This document shows positions 1-8,169 of a stretch of 24,700 nt of DNA, piece after piece. The translations under genes and the position numbers were made by a program. Below the pieces are notes generated by a model. That model searched no databases, had not been told where the DNA came from, and saw only the letters and a list, made by a program, of their open reading frames with translations. Each line of letters starts with the position of its first letter. Positions within the stretch are counted from its first letter, which is position 1. The DNA is from an uncultured Sutterella sp. (GTDB lineage Bacteria; Pseudomonadota; Gammaproteobacteria; Burkholderiales; Burkholderiaceae_F), in NCBI GenBank assembly GCA_905194315.1, contig CAJJRX010000028.1:1-24700 (forward strand), read 5' to 3'.

Positions 1-54
1 GGTGGGTGGTGTGGAAGGGGCAAGTGGGGAATCTCACTTCCCCTATCCGATTTG

Positions 55-96
55 CCGGGAGCGCCCGCCTGTTAAAGGCGCCCGGATCCTTGCGTT
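55..96 (+). terminator. possible terminator of an upstream gene
   Basis: An imperfect GC-rich stem lies at 55-65 and 77-85 (CCGGG-A-GCGCC against GGCGC-CCGG, one bulged base). It is followed within a few bases by a short T-rich stretch. It could end transcription from a gene left of the window. A second small stem, GGGGAA/TTCCCC, lies just before it (about 28-45). The T tract is poor, so this is only a weak call. The rest of 97-274 shows no gene and no convincing promoter. Confidence 0.3.
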
Positions 97-274
97 TTAT
101 CAAAGGTGAGTGAGACGGAGAAAATTTTCTGCGCCTGCGCCAAGACAGCACACCACCGCCGGTAGGAGTATTGGAAATACTGCACCGTCCGAAAACACGC
201 TTTCAGGCGCTGTTTTCACATAAATCTGAAAGGCGGTCGCGCCGCTATCTGAAACCACTTCTAAAGGCAAACCC

Positions 275-1378
275 ATGAGAAGCACCAATCCCGGCTTTGT
301 CCCGGACTCTCCTTTTTACCGCCCGCTGCCGCCGGAATGGCTTGATTTTTTCGCCCGTTTCCCGAAGGCTGAACTGCACTGTCACCTGCTTGGCACCATC
401 ACAAAAGAAACCTTCCGCGACCTTGTGAGGCTCTCAGGCTCGACGGCCCTGACAGCCGCCGAAATCGACGAGTTTTATACGCGCGGCGAAAAGCCCGTCG
501 GCGTGCTGCGCATCTTCCGTGCGCTTGAGAAGGACATTCTCACGAAGCCGGAGTTTCTCCGCCGCATCACGCTTGAGCATCTTGAACGGGCCGCTGCACT
601 CGGTGTGCGCTACATTGAGTTTTTCTGGAACTGGACCGGCCTTGCGCACTCGATGAGTTTTGAAGCCGCACAGGCTCAGATTGTCGAAGGACTCAGGGAA
701 GGTGAGCGGCGTTTTGGCATCACCGGCCGTCTGATTCCCTCGATCGACCGCGAGGATACGCCTGAAGCGGCGGTCGAGCTCGTGCGCGAAATGATCGCTC
801 ACCGGCAGCCTGAAACCATCGGTCTCGGCATCGACTACCGCGAAACCGCTCATGAGCCCGAAAACTTCTGGAAAGCCTACCGTCTGGCAAAAGAGGCCGG
901 TTTCCGGACGACGGCGCATGCGGGGGAGTTCGGTGAGCACTGGCGCAATGTCGAGACCGCGCTTACGCTGCTTGAATGCGACAGAATCGATCACGGCTAC
1001 ACGATTGTCGACAACGAGGCGCTTGCCGCTTCAGAGGCTGCCCGCAACACCTGCTTTTCTGTCGTCCCGACCAACTCCTACTATCTGAGAACATTCTCAG
1101 ACGAGGAGTGGGCAGTGCGCCATCCGATCCGGAAAATGGTGGAGCTCGGCCTGCGCGTATTCCCGAACACAGACGATCCTGCCATGCATCAGGTCAATGC
1201 CAGTGAGGCATGGATGCTGATGTTCAACTATCTCGGTTTCTCGCTCTCCGATCTGCGCGGCTTTCTGCTCAACAGTATCGAAGCCGCCTGGGTCGATGAA
1301 ACACTCAAAGCACGCTGGCGCAAAGAGTGGCCTGAAGCGTTTGACACACTGGCAGCCGGACTGCCTGCCATCGGCTAA
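275..1378 (+). CDS. adenosine deaminase superfamily hydrolase, substrate uncertain
   Basis: A 367-residue zinc hydrolase of the adenosine/adenine/AMP deaminase superfamily, expected to replace an amino group on a purine-like ring by oxygen, releasing ammonia, in the cytoplasm. Visible metal and catalytic residues are H35 and H37 (ELHCHLLG), H215 and E218 (HAGE), H240 (IDHG) and D300-D301 (NTDDP), so the active site looks complete. The position after the second metal His, Asp in true adenosine deaminases (HLDG; it contacts the ribose), is Leu here (HLLG). The usual LAGDE-like segment reads GIDYRETAHEPENF. Classical adenosine is therefore not assured; another aminopurine or nucleotide is possible. 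The ATG at 275 has a weak AAAGG upstream. The stop lies 15 bases before the DcuC-type carrier, so the two are probably co-transcribed. Family is confident; substrate is not. Confidence 0.85.
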   Translation: MRSTNPGFVPDSPFYRPLPPEWLDFFARFPKAELHCHLLGTITKETFRDLVRLSGSTALTAAEIDEFYTRGEKPVGVLRIFRALEKDILTKPEFLRRITLEHLERAAALGVRYIEFFWNWTGLAHSMSFEAAQAQIVEGLREGERRFGITGRLIPSIDREDTPEAAVELVREMIAHRQPETIGLGIDYRETAHEPENFWKAYRLAKEAGFRTTAHAGEFGEHWRNVETALTLLECDRIDHGYTIVDNEALAASEAARNTCFSVVPTNSYYLRTFSDEEWAVRHPIRKMVELGLRVFPNTDDPAMHQVNASEAWMLMFNYLGFSLSDLRGFLLNSIEAAWVDETLKARWRKEWPEAFDTLAAGLPAIG

Positions 1379-1393
1379 AGGAGGGCAGAGGAG

Positions 1394-2767
1394 ATGTTTG
1401 AAACGCTTATCTGCGTCATCGCACTGATCATTGCCGGCTACGGCATTGCGCGAAACTACAACGCCGTGGTCGTGCTCTTTGTAGTCGGTCTGGCGCTTCT
1501 GTATATTTCGGTTGGGCTCGGCCACGATGTGCTGCCCGCCAAAACAGCCTCCGGGCTTGTATGGGCGGATCCCTTTAAAGTGATCAAAAACCTCTTTGTG
1601 TCGCAGTACTCCAATGCCGGTCTGATCATTCTGACGCTTTTCGGCTTTGCGGCCTACATGTCGCATATCGGTGCCAACGAAATGGTTATCCGCGTGCTGT
1701 CGCGCCCGCTCTCAGGGATCAGCTCGCCGTACATCCTGGTGCCGTTTGTCTTCTGGATCGGCACACTCGCACAGATCATCATCCCGAGCGCCGCCTCGCT
1801 GGCCGTTGTCCTGATGTCCACGCTCTATCCGGTTCTGCGGGCCGCAAAGATGTCACCGCTCACGGCAGGCGCAGTGATTGCCACCACGGCCACCATCGTT
1901 CCGACACCGCTCGGGGGCGATAATGTTGTTGCCGCCCGTGTGCTCGGGTTTGAAAACGTGGTTGACTACGTGTTTTATCACCACGCACCGATCACTGTTC
2001 CCGCGATTCTGATCATGGGTGTTGTGCATTACTTCTGGCAGAAGCATATGGACAGAAAAGACGGCGGTGTGGTAGGCGAAGATCCCGCACAAGGCATTGA
2101 GAAGCGCGACTTTTCGCATGTTCCGCTCTGGTACGCCGTGTTTCCTGTGCTTCCGCTCATCCTCACCATCGTGTTCTGGATCTTTGCCAAGTCAGTGAAG
2201 ATCGGGCTCGTGGAAATCACACTCTTTTCGTTCTTCCTTGCACTGGCTGCTGAGGTTATCCGCAAGCGTAACCTTCGCAGCGCTACCGCTGACGTCGGCC
2301 TCTTTTTCACAGGCATGGGGGAGGGGTTCCACAAAGTGGTCGTGCTGATTGTGGCCGCCTCAACAGCGGTCGCCGGCCTGAAGTCGCTCGGACTGATTGA
2401 CACGATTTCAAGCTCGATTGCGAACTTCGAGAACGCAAAAACCGGTCTGATGCTCGCTTTCTCCGGTATTACTGCGCTGATCACCTTTATCAGCGGCTCG
2501 GGTAACGCCGTTTTCTACAGCTTTATCGAGATTATTCCAGAAATCGCCCATAAAGCCGGTATTGATCCGATCATGGTTGCGCTGCCGATGCAGTGCACCT
2601 CCAACCTGATCCGTGCGGTCTCACCTGTGGCAGCCGTCGTGATTATCGTGGCGGGTTTTCTGAAGATCAATCCGCTCACCCTGGTCAAACGCACGAGCGT
2701 GCCGCTGCTCTCGGGTTTTGTTGCAGTGATCGGTCTCTCTGTTGTGAAGTACAGCGGACTCTTCTGA
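1394..2767 (+). CDS. dcuC: anaerobic C4-dicarboxylate transporter, DcuC family
   Basis: A 457-residue integral inner-membrane carrier with about 12 hydrophobic segments. DcuC hallmarks are the N-terminal GFAAYMSHIGANEMV stretch, the central loop at about 215-245 (HYFWQKHMDRK, then a charged stretch), the glycine-rich ISGSGNAVFYSFIEIIP segment and the C-terminal MQCTSNLIRAVSPVAAVV and VKRTSVPLL stretches. DcuC proteins move fumarate, malate and succinate in anaerobes, mainly by succinate efflux or exchange. The start at 1394 is set by AGGAGG/GAGGAG just upstream, beginning in the stop codon of the deaminase gene. That spacing implies an operon and possible translational coupling. Being paired with a purine-type deaminase is unusual for DcuC, so the transported substrate here may not be succinate. 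The family call is strong. Confidence 0.88.
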   Translation: MFETLICVIALIIAGYGIARNYNAVVVLFVVGLALLYISVGLGHDVLPAKTASGLVWADPFKVIKNLFVSQYSNAGLIILTLFGFAAYMSHIGANEMVIRVLSRPLSGISSPYILVPFVFWIGTLAQIIIPSAASLAVVLMSTLYPVLRAAKMSPLTAGAVIATTATIVPTPLGGDNVVAARVLGFENVVDYVFYHHAPITVPAILIMGVVHYFWQKHMDRKDGGVVGEDPAQGIEKRDFSHVPLWYAVFPVLPLILTIVFWIFAKSVKIGLVEITLFSFFLALAAEVIRKRNLRSATADVGLFFTGMGEGFHKVVVLIVAASTAVAGLKSLGLIDTISSSIANFENAKTGLMLAFSGITALITFISGSGNAVFYSFIEIIPEIAHKAGIDPIMVALPMQCTSNLIRAVSPVAAVVIIVAGFLKINPLTLVKRTSVPLLSGFVAVIGLSVVKYSGLF

Positions 2768-2792
2768 GCGCTCTGAGCGTCAGTTAACCTCT

Positions 2793-2823
2793 AAGCACAG
2801 TGTGAAAACGCTGTGCTTCTTTC
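2793..2823 (+). terminator. rho-independent terminator of deaminase-dcuC operon
   Basis: A perfect 8-bp stem AAGCACAG (2793-2800) / CTGTGCTT (2811-2818) with a 10-base loop is followed by a T-rich tail (CTTTCTT). It lies 25 bases after the dcuC stop. Confidence 0.75.
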
Positions 2824-3268
2824 TTGGCTGCGCAAATAGAGCAGGGGAGATTGCAGCCGCCCTGTTCCCGCCCGGTCGCTTTCACACGCTCAGAGATAAC
2901 CGAGCGGTTATGCGGAGCATCTGCGTCAGGCAGCAGGCACACCAGACGCTTTTCGCGCGACTCTAGAGCCCCCGGTCCGGGCGGGATCTCCTCAGCGGCG
3001 CCGGCAGCGGTCATCGTGCCGGAGCGCTGCTGCACAGACCGGGTGCGTGACGGGATACGGACGGATATGGAAGAAGAAAAGAAAAAAACTTCTTGGCAAC
3101 CGGCGGTATGACTGCCTGGCAGACTGAACGGAAAGCAGCCGCAAAAAGAAATCACAGATTCATGCACCAACACGCAGAAGTCACACAGAAAGGATGCGAT
3201 TGAGCATACGGCGAGACCGGAATGCGAAGAACCGGCGGCAAAAAAGTACTTTTCAGCCTTAAAAATTA
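2824..3268. other. gene-free stretch between dcuC and the PhzF gene
   Basis: No credible coding region on either strand: the open frames have no ATG with a ribosome binding site and no recognisable protein composition. The only local structure is a short inverted repeat ATAACC-gagc-GGTTAT at 2896-2911. The last ~170 bases become richer in A, as expected when approaching a promoter region. Confidence 0.5.
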
Positions 3269-3296
3269 TTCAACATAATAGTAGTTATGTTGAATA
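3269..3296. promoter_or_regulatory. perfect 11+11 inverted repeat, probable operator
   Basis: ATTCAACATAA (3269-3279), a 6-base spacer TAGTAG, then TTATGTTGAAT (3286-3296), in an AT-rich island inside a GC-rich chromosome. The 28-bp two-fold symmetric layout is typical of a dimeric repressor site (TetR or GntR type). It lies 178 bases before the PhzF-family start. No regulator of that kind is encoded in the window, so the binding protein is unknown. Confidence 0.55.
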
Positions 3297-3355
3297 TTTC
3301 AATTTTCAGCCGGTTTTGATGCTTTCAGGCACTTTTGCGCCTGACCGAACTTCAG

Positions 3356-3376
3356 CCGTCACGGACGACGGTTTTT
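3356..3376 (+). terminator. small hairpin with T5 tail, attenuator or sRNA end
   Basis: CCGTC (3356-3360), six-base loop, GACGG (3367-3371), then TTTTT (3372-3376). It lies about 60 bases downstream of the inverted repeat and about 100 bases before the PhzF gene. It could end a very short RNA or act as a leader terminator. The stem is only 5 bp, so it may be fortuitous. Confidence 0.3.
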
Positions 3377-3473
3377 AAGCCGTTCCCTTTCCTCGCGTCT
3401 GCAAAACCGGTGAGATTACTGATAAGATTTCCTTCGATCCGCCCGCTTTTTTTCTTTTCAGGAATCCGGATGT

Positions 3474-4274
3474 ATGCGAGCCATTAAACAGTACATTGTC
3501 GACGCCTTCTGTGCGGAAGTTTTTCGCGGCAACCCGGCCGCGGTCTGTATCCTTACCGCGCCGTTGAGCGATGAGCTCATGCTCAGAATCGCTCAGGAAA
3601 ACCGTCTCTCGGAAACCGCTTTTCTGCTGCCTGAATCCGGTCACTACCGGTTGCGCTGGTTTACGCCGGGCGCTGAAGTTGATCTGTGCGGACATGCCAC
3701 ACTCGGAAGCGCTTTTGTGGCACTTAACTACCTCACGCCCGAGGCACAGTCCGTGCGTTTTGAAACATTGAGCGGCACGCTTACCGTCAAACGGGAAGGA
3801 AACCGCTTTGCGATGGACTTTCCCGCCTACCGGCTTGAGAAAGTCGAACTCACCGACGGGCTCAAATCCGGCCTCCTCAAGGCGCTCGGGGCCGTGCCGC
3901 TTGAGGTTTACAGCGCCCGCGACCTGGTGTGCGTCTTTGACGATGAGCGCATTGTGCGTGAAATGAAACCGGATTTTGAGGCCTTAAAGGCCATTCCCGG
4001 GCTTCTTGTGCATGTGACGGCGCCCGGCAGAGACTTTGACATGGTCTCTCGCAGCTTTGCGCCCAAAATCGCCATCGATGAGGATCCGGTGTGCGGCTCG
4101 GGACACTGCCATCTCGTTCCCTACTGGTCAAACCGCCTCGGCAAGACCGCCCTCCTCGCCTGTCAGGCTTCCGAGCGCGGTGGTGTGCTCTGGTGTGAGG
4201 ACAATGCGAACCGCATCACACTCAAGGGCGAGGTGGCCCTCTTTAGCGAAGGCACCATTCACGTGCCGGACTGA
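3474..4274 (+). CDS. PhzF family isomerase/epimerase-like protein
   Basis: A 266-residue cytoplasmic protein of the PhzF (phenazine biosynthesis-like) family, which has a two-lobed diaminopimelate-epimerase-like fold. Seen in sequence: the N-terminal YIVDAFCAEVFRGNPAAVC stretch, the catalytic Glu E47 in LSETAF, DLCGHATLGSAFV (70-82), and the second-lobe motif DEDPVCGSGHCHL (202-214) with the conserved Asp D204. Length matches the family (about 260-300). Family members isomerise small unsaturated acids; most chromosomal copies in non-phenazine producers have no known substrate, and no phenazine genes are nearby. AGGA at 3459-3462 lies 11 bases before the ATG. An out-of-frame ATG at 3470 is ignored. 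The gene stands alone, behind the operator-like repeat at 3269-3296, and is convergent with the YdcZ-family gene. Confidence 0.88.
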   Translation: MRAIKQYIVDAFCAEVFRGNPAAVCILTAPLSDELMLRIAQENRLSETAFLLPESGHYRLRWFTPGAEVDLCGHATLGSAFVALNYLTPEAQSVRFETLSGTLTVKREGNRFAMDFPAYRLEKVELTDGLKSGLLKALGAVPLEVYSARDLVCVFDDERIVREMKPDFEALKAIPGLLVHVTAPGRDFDMVSRSFAPKIAIDEDPVCGSGHCHLVPYWSNRLGKTALLACQASERGGVLWCEDNANRITLKGEVALFSEGTIHVPD

Positions 4275-4294
4275 TCAGCGAAAGGAACCCAAAC

Positions 4295-4328
4295 GAAAAA
4301 AGGAGGCGTCTGAGCGTCTCCTTTTTTT
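4295..4328. terminator. bidirectional terminator between convergent genes
   Basis: An A-run, a GGAGGCG...CGTCTCC stem with one G-T pair, and a run of seven Ts on the plus strand. Read on the minus strand it also ends in Ts. It serves the PhzF gene (+) and overlaps the stop codon of the YdcZ-type gene (-). Confidence 0.85.
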
Positions 4329-5266
4329 CAGAAGAGTTTTGTTGCGGCCGCACCAAGCAGCATCAGCGCGATGCCGGCGCTCTTTTTCAGATTGACCGGC
4401 CGGCGGGCTGTGCCGAAAAGGCCGAAATGGTCCACCAGTACGCCGCCGAGCGTCGCCCCGATGAGAAGCACCATCACCGTTCCGCCGGTGCCGATGACGT
4501 GCGAGAGCGTCACATTCACATAGACATAAATTGCGCCAAGCACGCCGCCAAGCCACGCCCACCAGGGCCCGAAACCCTCGTGCTGCGGGCGCCGCAGAGG
4601 CACTTTTCCGCTCAGGATAAGAAACGAGCAGATCAGCGTCAGCAGAAGAATACCGGTGACAAACGAGACGACCGTGCTTTTGAGCGCCGAGTGGACAATC
4701 TGGCCGAGGTAGCCGTTCACGGCCACCTGCACCGCGCCCAGTGTGCCCGAGGCAACGGCAAAAGCGCGCCAGAGCCAGAGCGAGAGCTCACCTGAGGCAA
4801 CGGCAGGCTGCGCACCCCCGCCCTGCCTTGCGAGCGCGGTGAAAACCACACCGGCCACCAGAAGCGCTGCGCCGAGAATCCGGTAGAGCGAAAGCGGCGA
4901 AACCGGTGCGTGAAAAAGCCCGAAATGGTCAATGATAAGTCCCATCAGAATCTGTCCGAACACCGGAAAAATCACGGTCTGCACGCCGCCCAGCCTCGGA
5001 AGGAGCAGCACGTTTCCTGTGAGAAACACCACCCCGCAAAAGCCCCCTAGCCAGATCCAGGCAGGCTCGCCGGAGAGTCTGGCCCACGGATACGCCAGTG
5101 TCTCGCCGCTCAGAAGGAGCACGGCGAGCAGAAAAAGGAGCGATACGGCAAAAGAGATCCAGCTCGCGACAAAAGGCGAGCCGAATTTGAGCCGCAGCCG
5201 CAGATTCATGCCTGTCTGAAACGGGGCGCCGAGTCCGGCCAGTATGCCGGCTAACCAGGAAAACAT
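4328..5266 (-). CDS. DMT superfamily transporter, YdcZ/DUF606 type, two-unit
   Basis: A 312-residue inner-membrane protein with about ten hydrophobic helices, made of two tandem YdcZ (DUF606) units of about 150 residues each. The first begins FSWLAGILAGLGAPFQTGMN; the second begins about residue 160, AFAVASGTLGAVQVAVNGYLG. Each unit carries the repeated signature ending in ...LIIDHFGLF (unit 1) and ...VLVDHFGLFG (unit 2), so the fusion is visible as an internal repeat. In many bacteria the units are separate ~145-residue proteins. The family belongs to the drug/metabolite transporters; substrate unknown. The ATG at 5266 is chosen because the hydrophobic segment starts there. An upstream TTG at 5347 would add 27 polar residues of no family resemblance. 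No clear ribosome binding site is seen at either start. Confidence 0.82.
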   Translation of the reverse strand: MFSWLAGILAGLGAPFQTGMNLRLRLKFGSPFVASWISFAVSLLFLLAVLLLSGETLAYPWARLSGEPAWIWLGGFCGVVFLTGNVLLLPRLGGVQTVIFPVFGQILMGLIIDHFGLFHAPVSPLSLYRILGAALLVAGVVFTALARQGGGAQPAVASGELSLWLWRAFAVASGTLGAVQVAVNGYLGQIVHSALKSTVVSFVTGILLLTLICSFLILSGKVPLRRPQHEGFGPWWAWLGGVLGAIYVYVNVTLSHVIGTGGTVMVLLIGATLGGVLVDHFGLFGTARRPVNLKKSAGIALMLLGAAATKLF

Positions 5267-5315
5267 AGTGGGTGATGGGGCCTGCTTGTTGAACTGCGCA
5301 TAGCATACTGGATTT

Positions 5316-5332
5316 ACGCCTGCCACAGGCGT
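5316..5332. repeat. inverted repeat in the divergent promoter gap
   Basis: ACGCCTG (5316-5322), CCA, CAGGCGT (5326-5332): a perfect 7-bp stem in the 180-base gap between two divergent genes. A second small palindrome, ACCGC-CT-GCGGT, lies at 5356-5367. Either could be an operator for one of the divergent genes. No clear -10/-35 pair was found in this gap. Confidence 0.35.
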
Positions 5333-5446
5333 GCCGGCGCTGTGCAAAATCCGATACCGCCTGCGGTTTTGTGCTCTGTCGCTACACGGAACGCCTCAAC
5401 TGTGCTAAAAAGAGAGTATGTGTAAAGAGAGGAGCTGTTAAACACT

Positions 5447-6085
5447 ATGCCGTCGCATCCGCAGACCGATGACCCGGATCCTTCAGCCCGCCAGACAAAC
5501 GGGGAGCCTTCCCGGAACGACAACCAGCACGGACTCACGCCTGAACGGCAGCGCAAACGTCGCCGCCGTCAGGTAAACCGTCAGTCCGGACTGCGCTACC
5601 AGCTGCCTGCAGGTCTGCTGCAGTTTGAAAAGGGAGAGTCTCTTCCTGAAGGCCTGAAGGTGCTCGCGCGTACCCATCATGTCTACATCATTACGGAGAG
5701 CCGTGAAAATCTCGCCAGAGACGCCTTTGAACGTCTTGCCCGGGATATGGGGGCGAATGCCGTGCTTAACATCACCACCCGTGAAGACAGCGAACAGTAC
5801 GGCGGCAAGGTCTTCCGCCGCTTTGTGATCAAAGGGACGCCGGCGATTGTCGGCGCCGAGTCCCGCGCGCCGTCTGCGGTCTCCAAATCAATGGCTATCC
5901 GCCACTTCCCCAATCCTGCCGTGGTGAAGGCCTATCAGCGCCGCGCCCGTGATCTTCAGCGCTCGGAAAAGAAAATCCGCGCCGACGAGGGCTTTGAGCG
6001 GATGGACCGCTCGATTGCACAGAATGTGCTCTTTGGCGTTCTGGTCGTGCTCGCCCTTATCGCCGCCTTTGCGTTTAACCGGTAA
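5447..6085 (+). CDS. unrecognised tail-anchored membrane protein
   Basis: A 212-residue protein that I do not recognise. It has a polar, disordered N terminus (about 1-30), a very basic stretch RQRKRRRRQ (about 34-42), and a compact middle domain (about 50-135) containing a GANAVLNITTRED segment. This is faintly like small alpha/beta metal-binding-like domains of the YbjQ type, but not enough for a call. A charged helix follows (about 155-185), then a single C-terminal membrane helix (NVLFGVLVVLALIAAFAF) ending in Asn-Arg. The layout suggests an inner-membrane protein with its bulk in the cytoplasm. The ATG is preceded by GAGAGGAG (5427-5434), 12 bases away. The stop is 12 bases before arsB, so they are very likely one transcript. 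This is the only hint of function. Confidence 0.75.
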   Translation: MPSHPQTDDPDPSARQTNGEPSRNDNQHGLTPERQRKRRRRQVNRQSGLRYQLPAGLLQFEKGESLPEGLKVLARTHHVYIITESRENLARDAFERLARDMGANAVLNITTREDSEQYGGKVFRRFVIKGTPAIVGAESRAPSAVSKSMAIRHFPNPAVVKAYQRRARDLQRSEKKIRADEGFERMDRSIAQNVLFGVLVVLALIAAFAFNR

Positions 6086-6097
6086 AACTGCCTTCCT

Positions 6098-7381
6098 ATG
6101 CTTGCCGCCTTTGCGATTTTCGCGCTCACCATCACGTTTGTGATCTGGCAGCCTAAAGGACTCAATATCGCGTGGAGTGCGCTCGCAGGCGCCCTCCTCG
6201 CGCTGGCCACCGGCATTGTCAGCCTCGAGGATATCCCGGTTGTCTGGAACATTGTCTGGAATGCCACCGCCACGCTGATTGCGATTATTGTCTCAAGCCT
6301 TCTGCTTGACGAGGCGGGCTTTTTTGAATGGGCGGCACTGCACGTCGCACGCTGGGGCCGCGGTTCGGGACTGCGGCTTTTTGTTCTCGTGATCCTTCTC
6401 GGGGCCGTTTTCTCGTGTTTTTTTGCTAATGACGGCGCCGTGCTGATTCTCACACCGCTCCTGATGGCCATGCTCCATGCACTCGGCTTTGACAAGCGCC
6501 CTACCATCGCCTTTGTCGTGGCGGCAGGCTTTATCGTCGACTCGGCAAGCATTCCGCTCATCGTCTCGAATCTGGTGAACATCGTGAGCGCCGACTTTTT
6601 CGGACTCAATTTTGCGCAATATGCCGCTGTGATGGTGCCGGTGAACTTCGCCGGCATTGCCGCCGCCCTGCTCACGCTTTATCTCTACTTCCGGCATTTC
6701 ATCCCCGCGCGCTATGACGTCAGCCGGCTTGCGCTGCCGGCCTCGGCGATCCGCGATCCGCTCACCTTCAAAGCGGGCTGGATTGTTCTCTCGCTGCAGC
6801 TTGCAGGCTTTTTCATTCTCGAGCCGCTTGGCATTCCGGTGAGTGTTCTCTCGGGCACTGCTGCACTCTCTCTGCTCCTGGTGGCCGTGCGCGGACGGGT
6901 AATCGATACGCGCTCGGTGCTTAAAACCGCGCCATGGCACATCGTGATTTTTTCGCTTGCCATGTATCTGGTGGTCTACGGGCTGAAAAATGCCGGCGTC
7001 ACGCAGCTGCTCTCCGATGTGCTGACTGCGCTCGCCGGGTTGGGACTCACCTGGGCCACTGTGGGAACCGGGTTGATCACCGCGTTCCTCTCCTCCGTGA
7101 TGAACAATCTGCCGTCTGTGCTCATCGGCGCGCTCGCCATTGACGGGTCCGCCGCGGACGGCATTGTCCGGGAAGGCATGATCTACGCCAACGTGATCGG
7201 CTGCGATCTCGGCCCGAAAATCACCCCGATCGGGAGTCTTGCCACGCTGCTCTGGCTTTTTGTGCTTGAAAAGAAGAATCTCACCATCAGCTGGGGACTG
7301 TATTTCCGCATCGGCATTGTGCTCACGCTCCCGGTGCTGCTTGCCACGCTCCTGACGCTGAGCTGGGTGCTCTCGCACTGA
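6098..7381 (+). CDS. arsB: arsenite efflux transporter ArsB
   Basis: A 427-residue inner-membrane carrier with about 12 helices, close along its whole length to enterobacterial ArsB (429 residues). Recognisable stretches are [13 protein letters not shown] near the start, [67 protein letters not shown]-like residues near 150, and the C-terminal [18 protein letters not shown]. It exports arsenite or antimonite, driven by the membrane potential alone or with an ArsA ATPase. No arsA, arsC or adjacent arsR is present; an ArsR-family gene lies 4 kb downstream. It follows the tail-anchored protein by 12 bases. No ribosome binding site is visible before its ATG, so translation may be coupled to the upstream gene. 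Confidence 0.93.
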   Translation: [427 protein letters not shown]

Positions 7382-7398
7382 CCAGGCTGCAGACAGAA

Positions 7399-7428
7399 AC
7401 GGGTCAGAGCGAACTGCATCTGACCCGT
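7399..7428. terminator. hairpin between arsB and the convergent gene
   Basis: A perfect 10-bp stem ACGGGTCAGA (7399-7408) / TCTGACCCGT (7419-7428) with a 10-base loop. There is no T tract on the plus strand. On the minus strand it is followed by TTTCTGT, so it is a better terminator for the chalcone-isomerase-like gene. It probably serves both. Confidence 0.65.
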
Positions 7429-7455
7429 CGGTGGTGAACCGGTTACAGAAACCCG

Positions 7456-8037
7456 TTATTTTGCGCCAAGCATCGCGGATTTAAGCCCCGAGTCAATCGC
7501 CTTGGGACCGAGCCAGATGCCGAGCACGCTCATATAGAGGTCGCGCCCGCCGAGGTTCTGATCGATCAGCTTCTTGTTGACATAGACAGCTGTTTTGTTC
7601 GCGTCAGTGAAGTCAAAGTCAATCACATCACCCGTTTTCACGTCGCCAATCCTGTTCATGCACGCGACGAGAGCATCGATTTCACTCTGGATATGCTTGC
7701 GGGTCGCTTCTGGCGTGTTGTCGGCAAGGCCTTCAACCAGTGCGTCAACAAACGTCTTTGCCCCCACGTCGCGCGCCATCACAAGGCGCACACGCATCGG
7801 TGCAGGTAGTTTGGCAATGGCATCAAGACTCGCGGCGGCACCGTTCAAATAAAGCCCTGCCGCATAGACTTTGAAAAACACCTTGGTGCGCATACCGGCG
7901 CCAGAGAGCTTGAGCGTGCTGCCTGCAACGGCGGCGCTTTCCTCAAACTGCGCGTCACCGACCTGAACAGCGGCCATCGACTGCGAGGCCATCACGGAGG
8001 TGGCAAGAAGCGCTGCGAGAAGTGTTCTGATCTTCAT
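7456..8037 (-). CDS. exported chalcone isomerase-like protein
   Basis: A 193-residue protein with a clear Sec signal peptide (MKIRTLLAALLATSVMASQSMA, cut before AVQVGD). The mature domain matches the bacterial chalcone-isomerase-like family: LKLSGAGMRTKVFFKVYAAGLYL (about 43-65), a middle helix region with VDALVEGL, and the C-terminal YMSVLGIWLGPKAIDSGLKSAMLG stretch. The family sits in the periplasm; it shares the fold of plant chalcone isomerase but generally not the flavonoid reaction, and its role in bacteria is poorly known. The ATG at 8037 gives the signal peptide and has GAGGA about 9 bases upstream. An extension to 8127 would put ~30 polar residues before the signal and is rejected. 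The gene is convergent with arsB. Confidence 0.85.
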   Translation of the reverse strand: MKIRTLLAALLATSVMASQSMAAVQVGDAQFEESAAVAGSTLKLSGAGMRTKVFFKVYAAGLYLNGAAASLDAIAKLPAPMRVRLVMARDVGAKTFVDALVEGLADNTPEATRKHIQSEIDALVACMNRIGDVKTGDVIDFDFTDANKTAVYVNKKLIDQNLGGRDLYMSVLGIWLGPKAIDSGLKSAMLGAK

Positions 8038-8169
8038 TGAAAAATTATCCTCAAACGTTTGGTTTGTTTTACGACGCAGGCAGTATAGACCGTCTGCAGG
8101 CACCATAACGCCTCTGAAAATACCCAATGCGGACTAATCCGCCTAAGAAGCGGCAAAAAGCTGAGAGCA

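Noticed and set aside
2824..3111. A 95-codon frame in the gap after dcuC
   Set aside because: TTG start directly after a terminator, no ribosome binding site, Arg/Ser/Pro-rich composition and no recognisable domain.
5267..5347. Upstream TTG start for the YdcZ-family transporter
   Set aside because: It would add 27 polar residues before the first helix, unlike the family.
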